Assembly: GCA_947650365.1 (NCBI GenBank)
Contig: CANTAL010000024.1
Span: 62,001 to 126,000, forward strand
Direction of reading: 5' to 3'
Length of the DNA stretch: 64,000 nucleotides
Origin: Chamaelirium japonicum
Lineage: Eukaryota; Streptophyta; Magnoliopsida; Liliales; Melanthiaceae
Shown: one piece after another, positions 51,360-63,693 of the stretch
Position numbering within the stretch: position 1 is the first letter of the stretch
Layout of the letters: every line of letters begins with the position of its first letter
Made by a program: the position numbers and the translations under genes
Notes under the pieces: generated by a model
The model's input: only the letters and a program-made list of their open reading frames with translations
Databases searched by the model: none
Told to the model about the DNA's origin: nothing

Positions 51360-52072
51360 ACGAAGGAATTAGAAAGGATCGTACGAATGAATTAGAATGG
51401 ATCGTGCGAATGAATTAGAATATAGATCGTACGAATGAATTAGAATGGATCGTACGAATGAATTCGAATGTATCCTTTCTAATTCTTTCGTACGATCCAT
51501 TCTAATTCATTCGTACGATCCTTTCTAATTCCTTCGTACGAATGAAATAGAATGGATCATATGAATGAATTAGAATGGATCGTGTGAATGAATTAGAATG
51601 GATCGTTCGAATGAATTAGAATAGATTGTGCGAATGAATTAGAATGGATCGTACGAATGAATTAGAATGGATCGTGCGAATAAATTAGAATGGATCGTAT
51701 GAATGAATTAGAATGGATCGTGCGAATGAATTAGAATATGGATCGTACGAAGGAATTAGAATGGATCGTACGAATGAATTCGAATGTATCCTTTCTAATT
51801 CATTCGTACAATCCATTCTAATTTCTTCGTACGATCCATTCTAATTCATTCATACGATCCTTTCTAATTCATTCGCACGATCCATTCTAATTCATTCGTA
51901 CGATCCATTCTAATTCATTCGTACGATCCATTCTAATTCCTTCATACGATCCATTCTAATTCATTCGTACGATCCATTCTAATTCATTCGTACGATCCAT
52001 TCTAACTCATTCGCACGATCCATTCTAATTCATTCATACGATCCATTCTAATTCATTCGTACGATCCATTCG
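51360..52072. repeat. Four alternating runs with inverted class C junctions
   Basis: Plus to 51463, minus to 51538, plus to 51780, minus to 52072. Both plus-to-minus switches read GAATTCGAATGTATCCTTT, the reverse complement of class C; they are about 318 bp apart. Confidence 0.87.
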
Positions 52073-53298
52073 TATGAATTAGAATGGATCGTACGAATAA
52101 ATTAGAATGGATCGTACGAAGGAATTAGAATGGATCATATGAATGAATTAGAATGGATCGTGCGAATGAATTAGAATGGATCGTACGAATGAAATAGAAT
52201 GGATTGTATGAATTAGAATGGATCGTATGAATGAAATAGAATGGATCGTATGAATTAGAATGGATCGTACGAATGAAATAGAATGGATCGTACGAATGAA
52301 TTAGAATAGATTGTGCGAATGGATTAGAATGGATCATACGATTGAGTAAGAAAGGATTGTACGAATGAATTAGAATGGATTGTACGAATAAATTAGAATG
52401 GATCGTACGAATGAATTAGAATAGACTGTACGAATGAATTAGAATGGATCGTACGAATGAGTAAGAATGGATCGTACGAATGAATTAGAATGGATTGAAT
52501 TAGAATGGATTCTACGAATAAATTAGAATGGATCGTACGAATGAATTAGAATAGATCGTACGAAAGAATTAGAATGGATCGTACGAATGAATTAGAATGG
52601 ATCGTACGAAGGAATTAGAATGGATCGTACGAAGGAATTAGAATGGATAGTACGAATGAATTAGAATGGATACCTTCATGCAAATGAATTAGAATGGATC
52701 GTACAAATGAGTAAGAAAGGATCGTACGAATGAAATAGAATGGATCGTGCGAATGAATTAGAATGGATCGTACGAATGAATTAGAATAGATTGTGCGAAT
52801 GAATTAGAATGGATCGTACGAATGAATTAGAATGGGTCGTACGAATGAATTAGAATGGATCGTATGAATGAAATAGAATGGATCGTGCGAGTGAATTAGA
52901 ATGGATCGTACGAATGAAATAGAATGGATCGTGCGAATTAATTAGAGTGGATCGTACGAATGAATTAGAATAGATTGTGCGAATGAATTAGAATGGATCG
53001 TACGAATGAATTAGAATGGATCATATGAATGAATTAGAATGGATCGTATGAATGAATTAGAATGGATCGTACGAGTGAATTAGAATGGATCGTACGAATG
53101 AAATAGAATGGATTCGCACGAATAAATTAGAATGGATCTGGGTCGTGTATCCATTCTAATTCAATGGATCGTACGAAGGAATTAGAATGGATCGTGCGAA
53201 TAAATTAGAATGGATCGTATGAATGAATTAGAATGGATCGTGCGAATGAATTAGAATATGGATCGTACGAAGGAATTAGAATGGATCGTACGAATGAA
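52073..53298 (+). repeat. Plus block with one minus fragment (53146-53163)
   Basis: CGATTGAGTAAG is near 52338 and the ACCTTCATGCAAATG module near 52670. A class B variant (GGATCTGGGTCGTGTATCC) at about 53135-53153 gives under one minus monomer before TTCAATGGATCG. It ends in a GAATTC-centred palindrome. Confidence 0.89.
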
Positions 53299-53339
53299 TT
53301 CATTCGTACGATCCATTCTAATTCATTCGTACGATCCAT
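53258..53339. repeat. 82-bp near-perfect palindrome at a plus-to-minus switch
   Basis: It is centred in GAA|TTC (53298/53299). The inner 26 bp of each arm are perfect, then one mismatch, then 14 more matching bases. It is the only strong zero-spacer palindrome I found at a switch of this polarity. Confidence 0.9.
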
Positions 53340-54054
53340 TCTTACTCATTCGTATGATCTATTCTAATTCATTCGTACGATCCATTCTTACTCATTCGTA
53401 CGATCGATTCTAATTCATTCATACGATCCATTCTAATTCATTCGTACGATCTAGTCTAATTCATGCGCACAATCTATTCTAATTCATTCGCACGATCCAT
53501 TCTAATTCTTTTGCACGAATGTATCCATTCTAATTCAATCGTACGATCCATTCTAATTCATTCGTACGATCCATTCTAATTCATTCGCACGATCCATTCT
53601 AATTCATTCATACAATCTATTCTAATTCATTCGTACGATCCATTCTAATTCATTCGTGCGATCCATTCTAATTCATTCGTATGATCCATTCTTACTCATT
53701 CGTACGATCCAATCTAATTCATTCATACGATCCATTCTACGATCCATTCTAATTCATTCGTACGTTCCATTCTAATTCATTCGTACAATTCATTCTAATT
53801 CAATCCATTCTAATTCATTCGTACGATCCATTCTTACTCATTCGTATGATCCATTCTAATTCATTCGCATGATCCATTCTAATTCATTAATACGATCCAT
53901 TCTAATTCATTCGCACGATCCATTCTAATTCATTCACACAATCCATTCTATTTCATTCGTACGATCCATTCTAATTCATTCGCATGAAGGTATCCATTCT
54001 AATTCATACAATCCATTCGCACGATCCATTGAATTAGAATGGATACATTCGTGT
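53299..54054. repeat. Minus block (53299-54029) and 25-bp plus fragment
   Basis: It includes CGTGCGATCC and a TTCAATCC unit near 53801. The plus fragment lies between CCATTGAATTAG and class A (as CATTCGTGTGAATCC). Confidence 0.86.
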
Positions 54055-55391
54055 GAATCCATTCTATTTCATTCATACGATCCATTCTAATTCATTCACG
54101 CGATCCATTCTAATTCATTCGTACGATCCATTCTAATTCATTCATACGATCCATTCTAATTTATTCGCACGATCCATTCTAATTCATTCATACGATCCAT
54201 TCTAATTCATTCATATGATCCATTCTAATTCCTTCGTACGATCCATTCTATTTCATTCGTACGATCCATTCTAATTCATTCATACGATCCATTCGTATCC
54301 ATTCTAATTCATTTGTACGATCAATTCTAATTCATTCGTACGATCCATTCTAATTCCTTCGTATGATCCATTCTAATTCATTCATACGATCCATTCTAAT
54401 TCATTCGTACGATCCATTCTAATTCATTCGCACGATCCATTCTAATTCATTCGCACGATCCATTCTAATTCATTCGTACGATTCATTCTAATTCAATCCA
54501 TTCTAATTCATTCGTACGATCCATTCTTACTCATTCGTACGATCCATTCTAATTCATTCGCACGATCCATTCTAATTCATTAATACGATCCATTCTAATT
54601 CATTCGCACGATCCATTCTAATTCATTCACACAATCCATTCTATTTCATTCGTAAGATCCAGTCTAATTCATTCGCACGAAGGTATCCATTATAATTCAT
54701 ACAATCCATTCTAATTCATTCATACGATCCAATCTAATTCATTCATACGATCCATTCTAATTCATTCGCATGAATGTATCCATTCTAATTCATTCGTACG
54801 ATCCATTCTAATCCATTTGTACGAATGTATCCACTCTAATTCATTCATAGGATCCATTCTAATTCATTCGCACGAATGTATCCATTCCAATTCATTCGTA
54901 CGATCCATTCTAATTCATTCATACGATCCATTCTATTTCATTCGTACGATCCATTCTTACTCATTCGTACGATCCATCCTAATTTATTTGCACGAAGGTA
55001 TCCATTCTAATTCTTCGCACGAATGTATCCTTTCTAATTCATTCGTACGATCCATTCTAATTCATTCGTACGATCCATTCTAATTCATTCGCACAATCTA
55101 TTCTAATTCATTCGTACGATCCATTCTAATTCATTCGCACGATCCATTCTAATTCATTCATACGATCCATTCTATTTCATTCGTACGATCCATTCTTACT
55201 CATTCGTACGATCCATTCTAATTCATTTGCACGAAGATATCCATTCTAATTCAATCGTACTATCCATTCTAATTCATTCGTACGATCCATTCTATTTCAT
55301 TCGTACGATCCATTCTATTTCATTCATATGATCCATTCTAATTCATTCGTACGATCCATTCTTACTCATTCGTACGATCCATTCTAATTCA
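54055..55391 (-). repeat. Minus block
   Basis: GCACGAAGGTATCC forms are near 54675, 54990 and 55230. Near 55008 a unit is cut to CTAATTCTTCGCACG. It ends TTCATTTAGAATGG. Confidence 0.89.
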
Positions 55392-55779
55392 TTTAGAATG
55401 GTTACATTCGTGCGAATGAATTAGAATGGATCGTATGAATGAATTAGAATCGATCGTACGAATGAATTAGAATGGATCATGCGAATGAATTAGAATGGAT
55501 CGTACGAATGAATTAGAATGGATCATGCGAATGAATTAGAATGGGTCGTACGAATGAATTAGAATGGATACACGATCCAGATCCATTCTAATTCATTCGC
55601 ACAATCTATTCTAATTCATTCGTAGGATCCATTCTAATTCATTACTACGATCCATTCTAATTCATTCGCACGATCCATTCTAATTCATTCGCATTATCCA
55701 TTCTAATTCATTCGTACGATCGATTCTAATTCATTCATACGATCCATTTTAATTCATTCGCACGAATGTATCCATTCTA
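55392..55779. repeat. Plus run (55392-55571) and minus run (55572-55779)
   Basis: Start of the left copy of the ~2336-bp-offset duplication. The switches are class B (GGATACACGATCCAGATCC) and CATTCTAAATGG. Confidence 0.89.
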
Positions 55780-56640
55780 AATGGATTAGAATGGATCGTA
55801 CGAATGAGTAAGAATGGATCGTGCGAATGAATTAGAATGGATCATATGAATGAATTAGAATGGATTGTATGAATGAATTAGAATGGATCGTGCGAATAAG
55901 TTAGAATGGATCGTATGAATGAATTAGAATCGATCGTATGAATGAATTAGAATGGATCGTGCGAATGAATTAGAATGGATCGTGCGAATGAATTAGAATG
56001 GATCGTACGAATGAAATAGAATGGATTGTACGAATGAGATAGAATGGATCGTACGAATGACTTAGAATGGATTTCATGCGAATGAATTAGAATGGATCAT
56101 ACGAATGAATTAGAATGGATTCATTCGTGCGAATGAATTAGAATGGATCGTACGAATAAGTAAGAATGGATCGTACGAATGAATTAGAATGGATTGAATT
56201 AGAATGAATCGTACGAATGAAGTAGAATGGATCGTACGAATGAATTAGAATGGATCGTACGAATGAATTAGATTGGATTGAATTAGAATGAATCGTACGA
56301 ATGAATTAGAATGAATCATACCGTACGAATGAATTAGAATGGATCATACGAAGGAATTAGAATGGATCGTGCGAATAAATTAGAATGGATCGTATGAATG
56401 AATTAGAATAGATCGTACGAATGAATTAGAATGGATCGTACGAATGAATTAGAATGGATACATTCGTGCGAATGAATTAGAATGGATCGTATGAATGAAT
56501 TAGATTGGATCGTATGCATGAATTAGAATGGATCGTGCGAATGAATTAGAATGGATCGTACGAATGAATTAGAATGGATCGAACGAATGAATTTGAATGG
56601 ATACATTCGTGCAAAAGAATTAGAATGGATTGTATGAATG
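55392..56640. repeat. Segmental duplication, copy 1 (offset about 2336)
   Basis: TTTAGAATGG at 55393 pairs with 57730, ATTCTAAATG at 55774 with 58111, and GCAAAAGAAT at 56611 with 58946 (offsets 2337, 2337, 2335). It includes a class B switch and its return. Confidence 0.9.
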
Positions 56641-57484
56641 AATTAGATTGGATCGTATGAATGAATTAGAATGGATTGTATGAATTAGAAAGGATACCTT
56701 CGTGCGAATGAATTAGAATGGATCGTACGAATGAAATAGAATAGATTGTGTGAATGAATTAGAATGGATCGTGCGAATGAATTAGAATGGATCGTATTAA
56801 TGAATTAGAATGGATCGTGCGAATGAATTAGAATGGATCGTACAAATGAGTAAGAATGGATCGTACGAAAGAATTAGAATGGATTGAATTAGAATGAATC
56901 GTACGAATGAATTAGAATGGATCGTGCGAATGAATTAGAATGGATCGTACGAATGAATTAGAATGGATCGTATGAATGAGTAAGAATGGATCGTACGAAT
57001 GAATTAGAATGGATTGTACGAATGAAATAGAATAGATCGTACGAATGAATTAGAATGGATCATGCTAATGAATTAGAATTGATCGTACGAATGAATAGAA
57101 TGGATCGTACGAATGAATTAGAATGGATCGTACGAATGAATTAGAATGGATTGAATTAGAATGAATCGTACGAATGAATTAGAATGAATCATACCGTACG
57201 AATGAATTATAATGGATCATACGAAGGAATTAGAATGGATCGTACGAATGAATTAGAATGGATCGTACGAATGAATTAGAATGGATAGTACGAAGGAATT
57301 AGAATGGATCGTACGAAGGAATTAGAATGGATAGTACGAATGAATTAGAATGGATACCTTCGTGCAAATGAATTAGAATGGATCGTACGAATAAGTAAGA
57401 ATGGATCGTACGAATGAAATAGAATGGATCGTATGAATGAATTAGAATGGATCGTATGAATGAATTAGAATGGATACATTTGTG
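55780..57484 (+). repeat. Plus block
   Basis: Left copy of the duplication continues to about 56640. Tag modules are at 56275-56330 and 57150-57200, GAATGAATAGAATGG (one base pair lost from AATTAG) near 57090 and ACCTTCGTGCAAATG near 57355. It ends in class A. Confidence 0.9.
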
Positions 57485-58116
57485 CGAATCCATTCTATTT
57501 CATTCGTACGGTATGGATCTGGATTGTGTACCCGTTCTAATTCATTCGTACGACCCATTCTAATTCATTCGCACGATCCATTCTAATTCATTCGTACGAT
57601 CAATTCTAATTCATTAGCATGATCCATTATAATTCATTCGTACGATCTATTCTATTTCATTCATACAATCCATTCTAATTCTTTCGCATGATCCATTCTT
57701 ACTCATTCATACGATCCATTCTAATTCATTTAGAATGGATACATTCGTGCGAATGAATTAGAATGGATCGTATGAATGAATTAGAATCGATCGTACGAAT
57801 AAATTAGAATGGATCATGCGAATGAATTAGAATGGATCGTACGAATGAATTAGAATGGATCGTGCGAATGAATTAGAATGGGTCGTACGAATGAATTAGA
57901 ATGGATACACGATCCAGATCCATTCTAATTCATTCGCACAATCTATTGTAATTCATTCGTAGGATCCATTCTAATTCATTACTACGATCCATTCTAATTC
58001 ATTCGCACGATCCATTCTAATTCATTCGCATGATCCATTCTAATTCATTCGTACGATCGATTCTAATTCATTCATACGATCCATTCTAATTCATTCGCAC
58101 GAATGTATCCATTCTA
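57485..58116. repeat. Minus (57485-57728), plus (57729-57909), minus (57910-58116)
   Basis: A 17-bp plus fragment at 57512-57528 (GGTATGGATCTGGATTGTG) is a class B relic. The plus and second minus runs copy 55392-55779. Confidence 0.88.
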
Positions 58117-58975
58117 AATGAATTAGAATGGATCGTACGAATGAGTAAGAATGGATCGTGCGAATGAATTAGAATGGATCATATGAATGAATTAGAATGG
58201 ATCGTATGAATGAATTAGAATGGATCGTGCGAATAAATTAGAATGGATCGTATGAATGAATTAGAATCGATCGTACGAATGAATTAGAATGGATCATGCG
58301 AATGAATTAGAATGGATCGTGCGAATGAATTAGAATGGATCGTACGAATGAAATAGAATGGATTGTACGAATGAGATAGAATGGATCGTACGAATGACTT
58401 AGAATGGATAATTCATGCGAATGAATTAGAATGGATCATACGAATGAATTAGAATGGATTCATTCGTGCGAATGAATTAGAATGGATCGTACGAATAAGA
58501 ATGGATCGTACGAATGAATTAGAATGGATTGAATTAGAATGAATCGTACAAATGAATTAGAATGGATCGTACGAATGAATTAGAATGGATCGTACGAACG
58601 AATTAGAATGGATTGAATTAGAATGAATCGTACGAATGAATTAGAATCAATCATACCGTACGAATGAATTAGAATGGATCATATGAAGGAATTAGAATGG
58701 ATCGTGCGAATAAATTAGAATGGATCGTATGAATGAATTAGAATAGATCGTATAAATGAATTAGAATGGATCGTACGAATGAATTAGAATGGATACATTC
58801 GTGCGAATGAATTAGAATGGATCATATGAATGAATTAGATTGGATCGTATGCATGAATTAGAATGGATCGTGCGAATTAATTAGAATGGATCGTACGAAT
58901 GAATTAGAATGGATCGAACGAATGAATTAGAATGGATACATTCGTGCAAAAGAATTAGAATGGATTGTATGAATG
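57729..58975. repeat. Segmental duplication, copy 2 (offset about 2336)
   Basis: Partner of 55392-56640, with small indels (for example CGAATAAGAATGG near 58494 where copy 1 has CGAATAAGTAAG). Confidence 0.9.
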
Positions 58976-59951
58976 AATTAGAATGGATCGTGCGAATGAA
59001 TTAGAATGGATCGTACGAATGAATTAGAATGGATACATTCGCGCGAATGAATTAGAATGGATCGTATGAATGAATTAGATTGGATCTTATGCATGAATTA
59101 GAATGGATCGTGCGAATGAATTAGAATGGATCGTACGAATGAATTAGAATGGATCGAACGAATGAATTAGAATGGATCGTACGAATAAGTAAGAATGGAT
59201 CGTACGAATAAATTAGAATGGATCGTGCGAATGAATTAGAATATTGATCGTACAAATGAATTAGAATGGATCGTATGAATAAATTAGAATGGATCGTGCG
59301 AATGAGTTAGAATGGATCGTACGAATGAATTAGAATGGATCGTGCGAATGAATTAGAATGGATTGTACGAATGAATTAGAATGGATTGAATTAGAATGAA
59401 TCGTACGAATGAATTAGAATAGATCGTATGAATGAATTAGAATGGATCGTACGAATGAATTAGAATGGATCGTGCTAATGAATTTGAATGGATCGTGCGA
59501 ATGAATTAAAATGGATCATATGAATGAAATAGAATGGATCGTATGAATTAGAATGGATCGTACGATTGAGAAAGAATGGATCGTACGAATAAAATAGAAT
59601 GGATCGTATGAATGAATTAGAATGGATCGTGCGAATGAATTAGAATGGATCATGCGAATGAATTAGAATGGATCGTGCGAATGAATTAGAATGGATCGTA
59701 CGAATGAATTAGAATGGATTGTACGAATGAATTAGAATGGATTGAATTAAAATGGATCGTACGATAAGAATGGATCGTACGAAGGAATTAGAATGGATCG
59801 TACGAAGGAATTAGAATGCATAGTACGAATGAATTAGAATGGATACCTTCGTGCAAATGAATTAGAATGGATCGTACGAATGAGTAAGAATGGATCGTAC
59901 GAATGAATTAGAATGGATCGTACGAATGAATTAGAATGGATACATTCGTGC
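58117..59951 (+). repeat. Plus block
   Basis: 58117 to about 58975 is the right copy of the duplication. It continues with CATTCGCGCG near 59034, AGAATATTGATCG near 59240, and an ACCTT module near 59845. It ends in class A. Confidence 0.9.
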
Positions 59952-60756
59952 GAATCCATTCTATTTCATTCGTACGATCCATTCTAATTCATTCGCACGA
60001 TCCATTCTAATTCATTCATACGATCCATTCTTATCGTACGATCCATTCTAACTCAATCCATCCTAATTCATTCGTACGATCCATTCTAATTCATTCGTAC
60101 GATCCATTCTAATTCCTTCGTACGATCCATTCTAATTCCTTCGTACGATCCATTCTTATCGTACGATCCATTCTTATCGTACGATCCATTCTAATTCAAT
60201 CCATTCTAATTCATTCGTACGATCCATTCTAATTCATTCGTACGATCCATTCTAATTCATTCGAACGATCCATTCTAATTCATTCGCATGATCCATTCTA
60301 ATTCATTCGCACGATCCATTCTAATTCATTCATACGATCCATTCTATTTCATTCGTACGATCCATTCTTACTCAATCGTACGATCCATTCTAATTCATTT
60401 GCACGAAGGTATCCATTCTAATTCATTCGTACTATCCATTCTAATTCCTTCGTACGATCCATTCTAATTCCTTCGTACGATCCATTCTAATTCATTCGTA
60501 CGATCCATTCTAATTCATTCGTACGATCCATTCTAATTCCTTCGTATGATCCATTCAAATTCATTCGCACGAATCTATCCATTCTAATTCATTCGTACGA
60601 TCCATTCTAATTCATTCGCACGATCCATTCTAATTCATTAATTCGATCCAATCTAATTCATTCATACGATCCATTCTAATTCATTCGCACGAATGTATCT
60701 ATTCCAATTCATTCGTACGATCCATTCTAATTCATTCGTACGATCTATTCTAATTC
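59952..60756 (-). repeat. Minus block
   Basis: CATTCTTATCGTACG appears three times (60026, 60151 and 60170), linking it to the 10341 and 12052 copies. GCACGAAGGTATCC is near 60401. It ends CTAATTCGAATGGATACG. Confidence 0.89.
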
Positions 60757-61287
60757 GAATGGATACGAAGGAATTAGAATGGATCGTACGAATGAATTAG
60801 AATGGATTGAATTAGAATGAATCGTACGAATGAATTAGAATGGATCATACGAATGAATTAGAATGGATCGTATCAATGAAATAGAATGGATCGTATGAAT
60901 GAATTAGAATGGATCGTGCGAATGAATTAGAATGGATCGTACGAATGAATTAGAATGGATCGTATGAATGAATTAGAATGGATCGTGCGAATAAATTAGA
61001 ATGGATCGTATGAATGAATTAGAATGGATCGCACGAATTAGAATGGATCGTACGAATGAAATAGAATGGATCGTACGAATGAATTAGAATAGATTGTGCG
61101 AATGGATTAGAATGGATCATACGATTGAGTAAGAATGGATTGTACGAATGAAATAGAATAGATCGTACGAATGAATTAGAATGGATCATGCTAATGAATT
61201 AGAATTGATCGTACGAATGAATTAGAATAGATTGTGCGAATGAATTAGAATGGATAGTACGAATGAATTGGAATGGATACATTCGTG
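60757..61287 (+). repeat. Plus block
   Basis: 61090-61290 repeats the CGATTGAGTAAG, GAAATAG, CATGCTAATG, ATTGATCG, GATTGTGCG order of 34360-34500 and 36670-36870. It ends in class A. Confidence 0.89.
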
Positions 61288-62807
61288 CGAATCCATTCTA
61301 TTTCATTCGTACGATCCATTCTAATTCATTACTACGATCCATTCTAATTCACTCGTACGATCCATTCTAATTCATTCGTACGATCCATTCTAATTCATTC
61401 GCACGATCCATTCTAATTCATTCATACGATCCATTCTAATTCATTCATACGATCCATTCTAATTCATTCGTACTATCCATTCTAATTCCTTCGTACGATC
61501 CATTCTAATTCATTCGTACGATCTATTCTAATTCATTCGTACGATCCATTCTTACTCATTCGTACGATCCATTCTAATTCATTTGCACGAAGGTATCCAT
61601 TCTAATTCATTCGTACTATCCATTCTAATTCCTTCGTACGATCCATTCTTATCGTACGATCCATTCTAATTCAATCCATTCTAATTCATTCGTACGATCC
61701 ATTCTAATTCATTCGTACGATCCATTCTAATTCATTTGCACGATCCATTCTAATTCATTCGCATGATCCATTCTAATTCATTCGCACAATCCATTCTAAT
61801 TCATTCATACGGTCCATTCTATTTCATTCGTACGATCCATTCTAACTCAATCGTACGATCCATTCTAATTCATTTGCACGAAGGTATCCATTCTAATTCA
61901 TTCGTACTATCCATTCTAATTCCTTCGTACGATCCATTCTAATTCCTTCGTACGATCCATTCTAATTCATTCGTACGATCCATTCTAATCCATTTGTACG
62001 AATGTATCCACTCTAATTCATTCATACGATCCATTCTAATTCATTCGTACGATCCATTCTAATTCATTCGTACGATCCATGCTAATTCATTCGCACAATC
62101 TATTCTAATTCATTCGTACGATCCATTCTAATTCATTCGCATGATCCATTCGCATTCACTTAAACGATCCATTCTAATTCATTCATATGATCCATTCTAA
62201 TTCATTCGCACGAATGTATCCATTCAATCCATTCTAATTCATTCGTACGATCCATTCTAATTCATTCGTACGATCCATTCTAATTCCTTCGTATGATCCA
62301 TTCTAATTCATTCGTACGGTATGATTCATTCTAATTCATTCGTACGATTCATTCTAATTCAATCCATTCTAATTCATTCATATAATCTGGATCGTGTATC
62401 CATTCTAATTCATTCGTACGATCAATTCTAATTCATTCGCACGTATCCATTCTAATTCATTCATACGATCCATTCTATTTCATTCGTACGATCCATTCTT
62501 ACTTATTCGTACAATCCATTCTAATTCATTCGTACGATCCATTCTAATTCATTCGTACGTTCCATTCTAATTCATTCGTACGATCCATTCAAATTCTTTA
62601 ATACGATCCATTCTAATTCATTCGCATGATCCATTCTAATTCATTCATATGATCCATTCTAATTCATTCGTACGATCCATTCTAATTCATTCGTACGATC
62701 CATTCTAATTCATTCGCACGAATGAATCCATTCTAATTCATTTGTACGATCGATTCTAATTCATTCATACGATCCATTCTAATTCATTCGCACGAATGTA
62801 TCCATTC
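61288..62807 (-). repeat. Minus block
   Basis: GCACGAAGGTATCC near 61585 and 61877, CATTCTTATCG near 61644, CATTCACTTAAACG near 62153, the tag near 62318, and a class B relic (AATCTGGATCGTGTATCC) near 62386. The right 60 bp match 58050-58110. Confidence 0.89.
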
Positions 62808-63108
62808 TAAATGAATTAGAATGGATCGTACAAATGAGTAAGAATGGATCGTGCGAATGAATTAGAATGGATCATATGAATGAAATAGAATGGATCGTAT
62901 GAATGAATTAGAATGGATCGTGCGAATAAATTAGAACGGATCGTACGAATGAATTAGAATGGATCATGCGAATGAATTAGAATGGATCGTATGAATGAAT
63001 TAGAATGGATCGTGCGAATGAATTAGAATAGATCATACGAACGAATTAGAATGGATCGTACGAATGAATTAGAATGGATTGAATTAGAATGGATCGTACG
63101 AATGAATT
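62808..63108 (+). repeat. Plus block, partial third copy of the 58117 segment
   Basis: Starts CATTCTAAATGAATTAG (62804), 4693 bp from its counterpart at 58111, and keeps the same variant order for about 120 bp. It ends GAATTCCAATGTATCC. Confidence 0.87.
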
Positions 63109-63693
63109 CCAATGTATCCATTCTAATTCATTCATATGATCCATTCTATCTCATTCGTAAAATCCATTCTAATTCATTCGTACGATCCATTCTAATTCAT
63201 TCGCACGATCCATTCTAATTCATTCGTACGAATGTATCGTGCGAATGAGATAGAATGGATCATACGATTGAATTAGAATGTATACATTCGAATTCATTCG
63301 TACGATCCATTCTAATTCAATCCATTCTAATTCATTCGTACGATCCATTCTAATTCATTCGTATGATCTATTCTAATTCATTCGCACGATCCATTCTAAT
63401 TCATTCGTACGATCCATTCTAATTCATTCGCATGATCCATTCTAATTCATTCGTACGATCCATTCTAATTCATTCGCACGATCCATTCTAATTCAATCAT
63501 ACGATCCATTCTAATTCCTTCGTACGATCCATTCTAATTCATTTGTACGATCGATTCTAATTCATTCGCACGATCCATTCTAATTCATTCATACGATCCA
63601 TTCTAATTCATTCGTACGATCCATTCTAATTCATTTGCACGAAGGTATCCATTCTAATTCATTCGTACTATCCATTCTAATCCATTCGCACGA
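63109..63693. repeat. Minus (63109-63232), plus (63233-63285), minus (63286-63693)
   Basis: The middle run is about two monomers. Its right end is a class C variant (GTATACATTCGAATTC). The last run ends at TTCGCACGAATGAATTAG. Confidence 0.86.

Noticed and set aside
54817-55083. 88-codon frame, nearly the longest
   Set aside because: Same repeat peptide, crossing a shortened unit near 55008. Length is explained by chance removal of TAA, not by coding selection.
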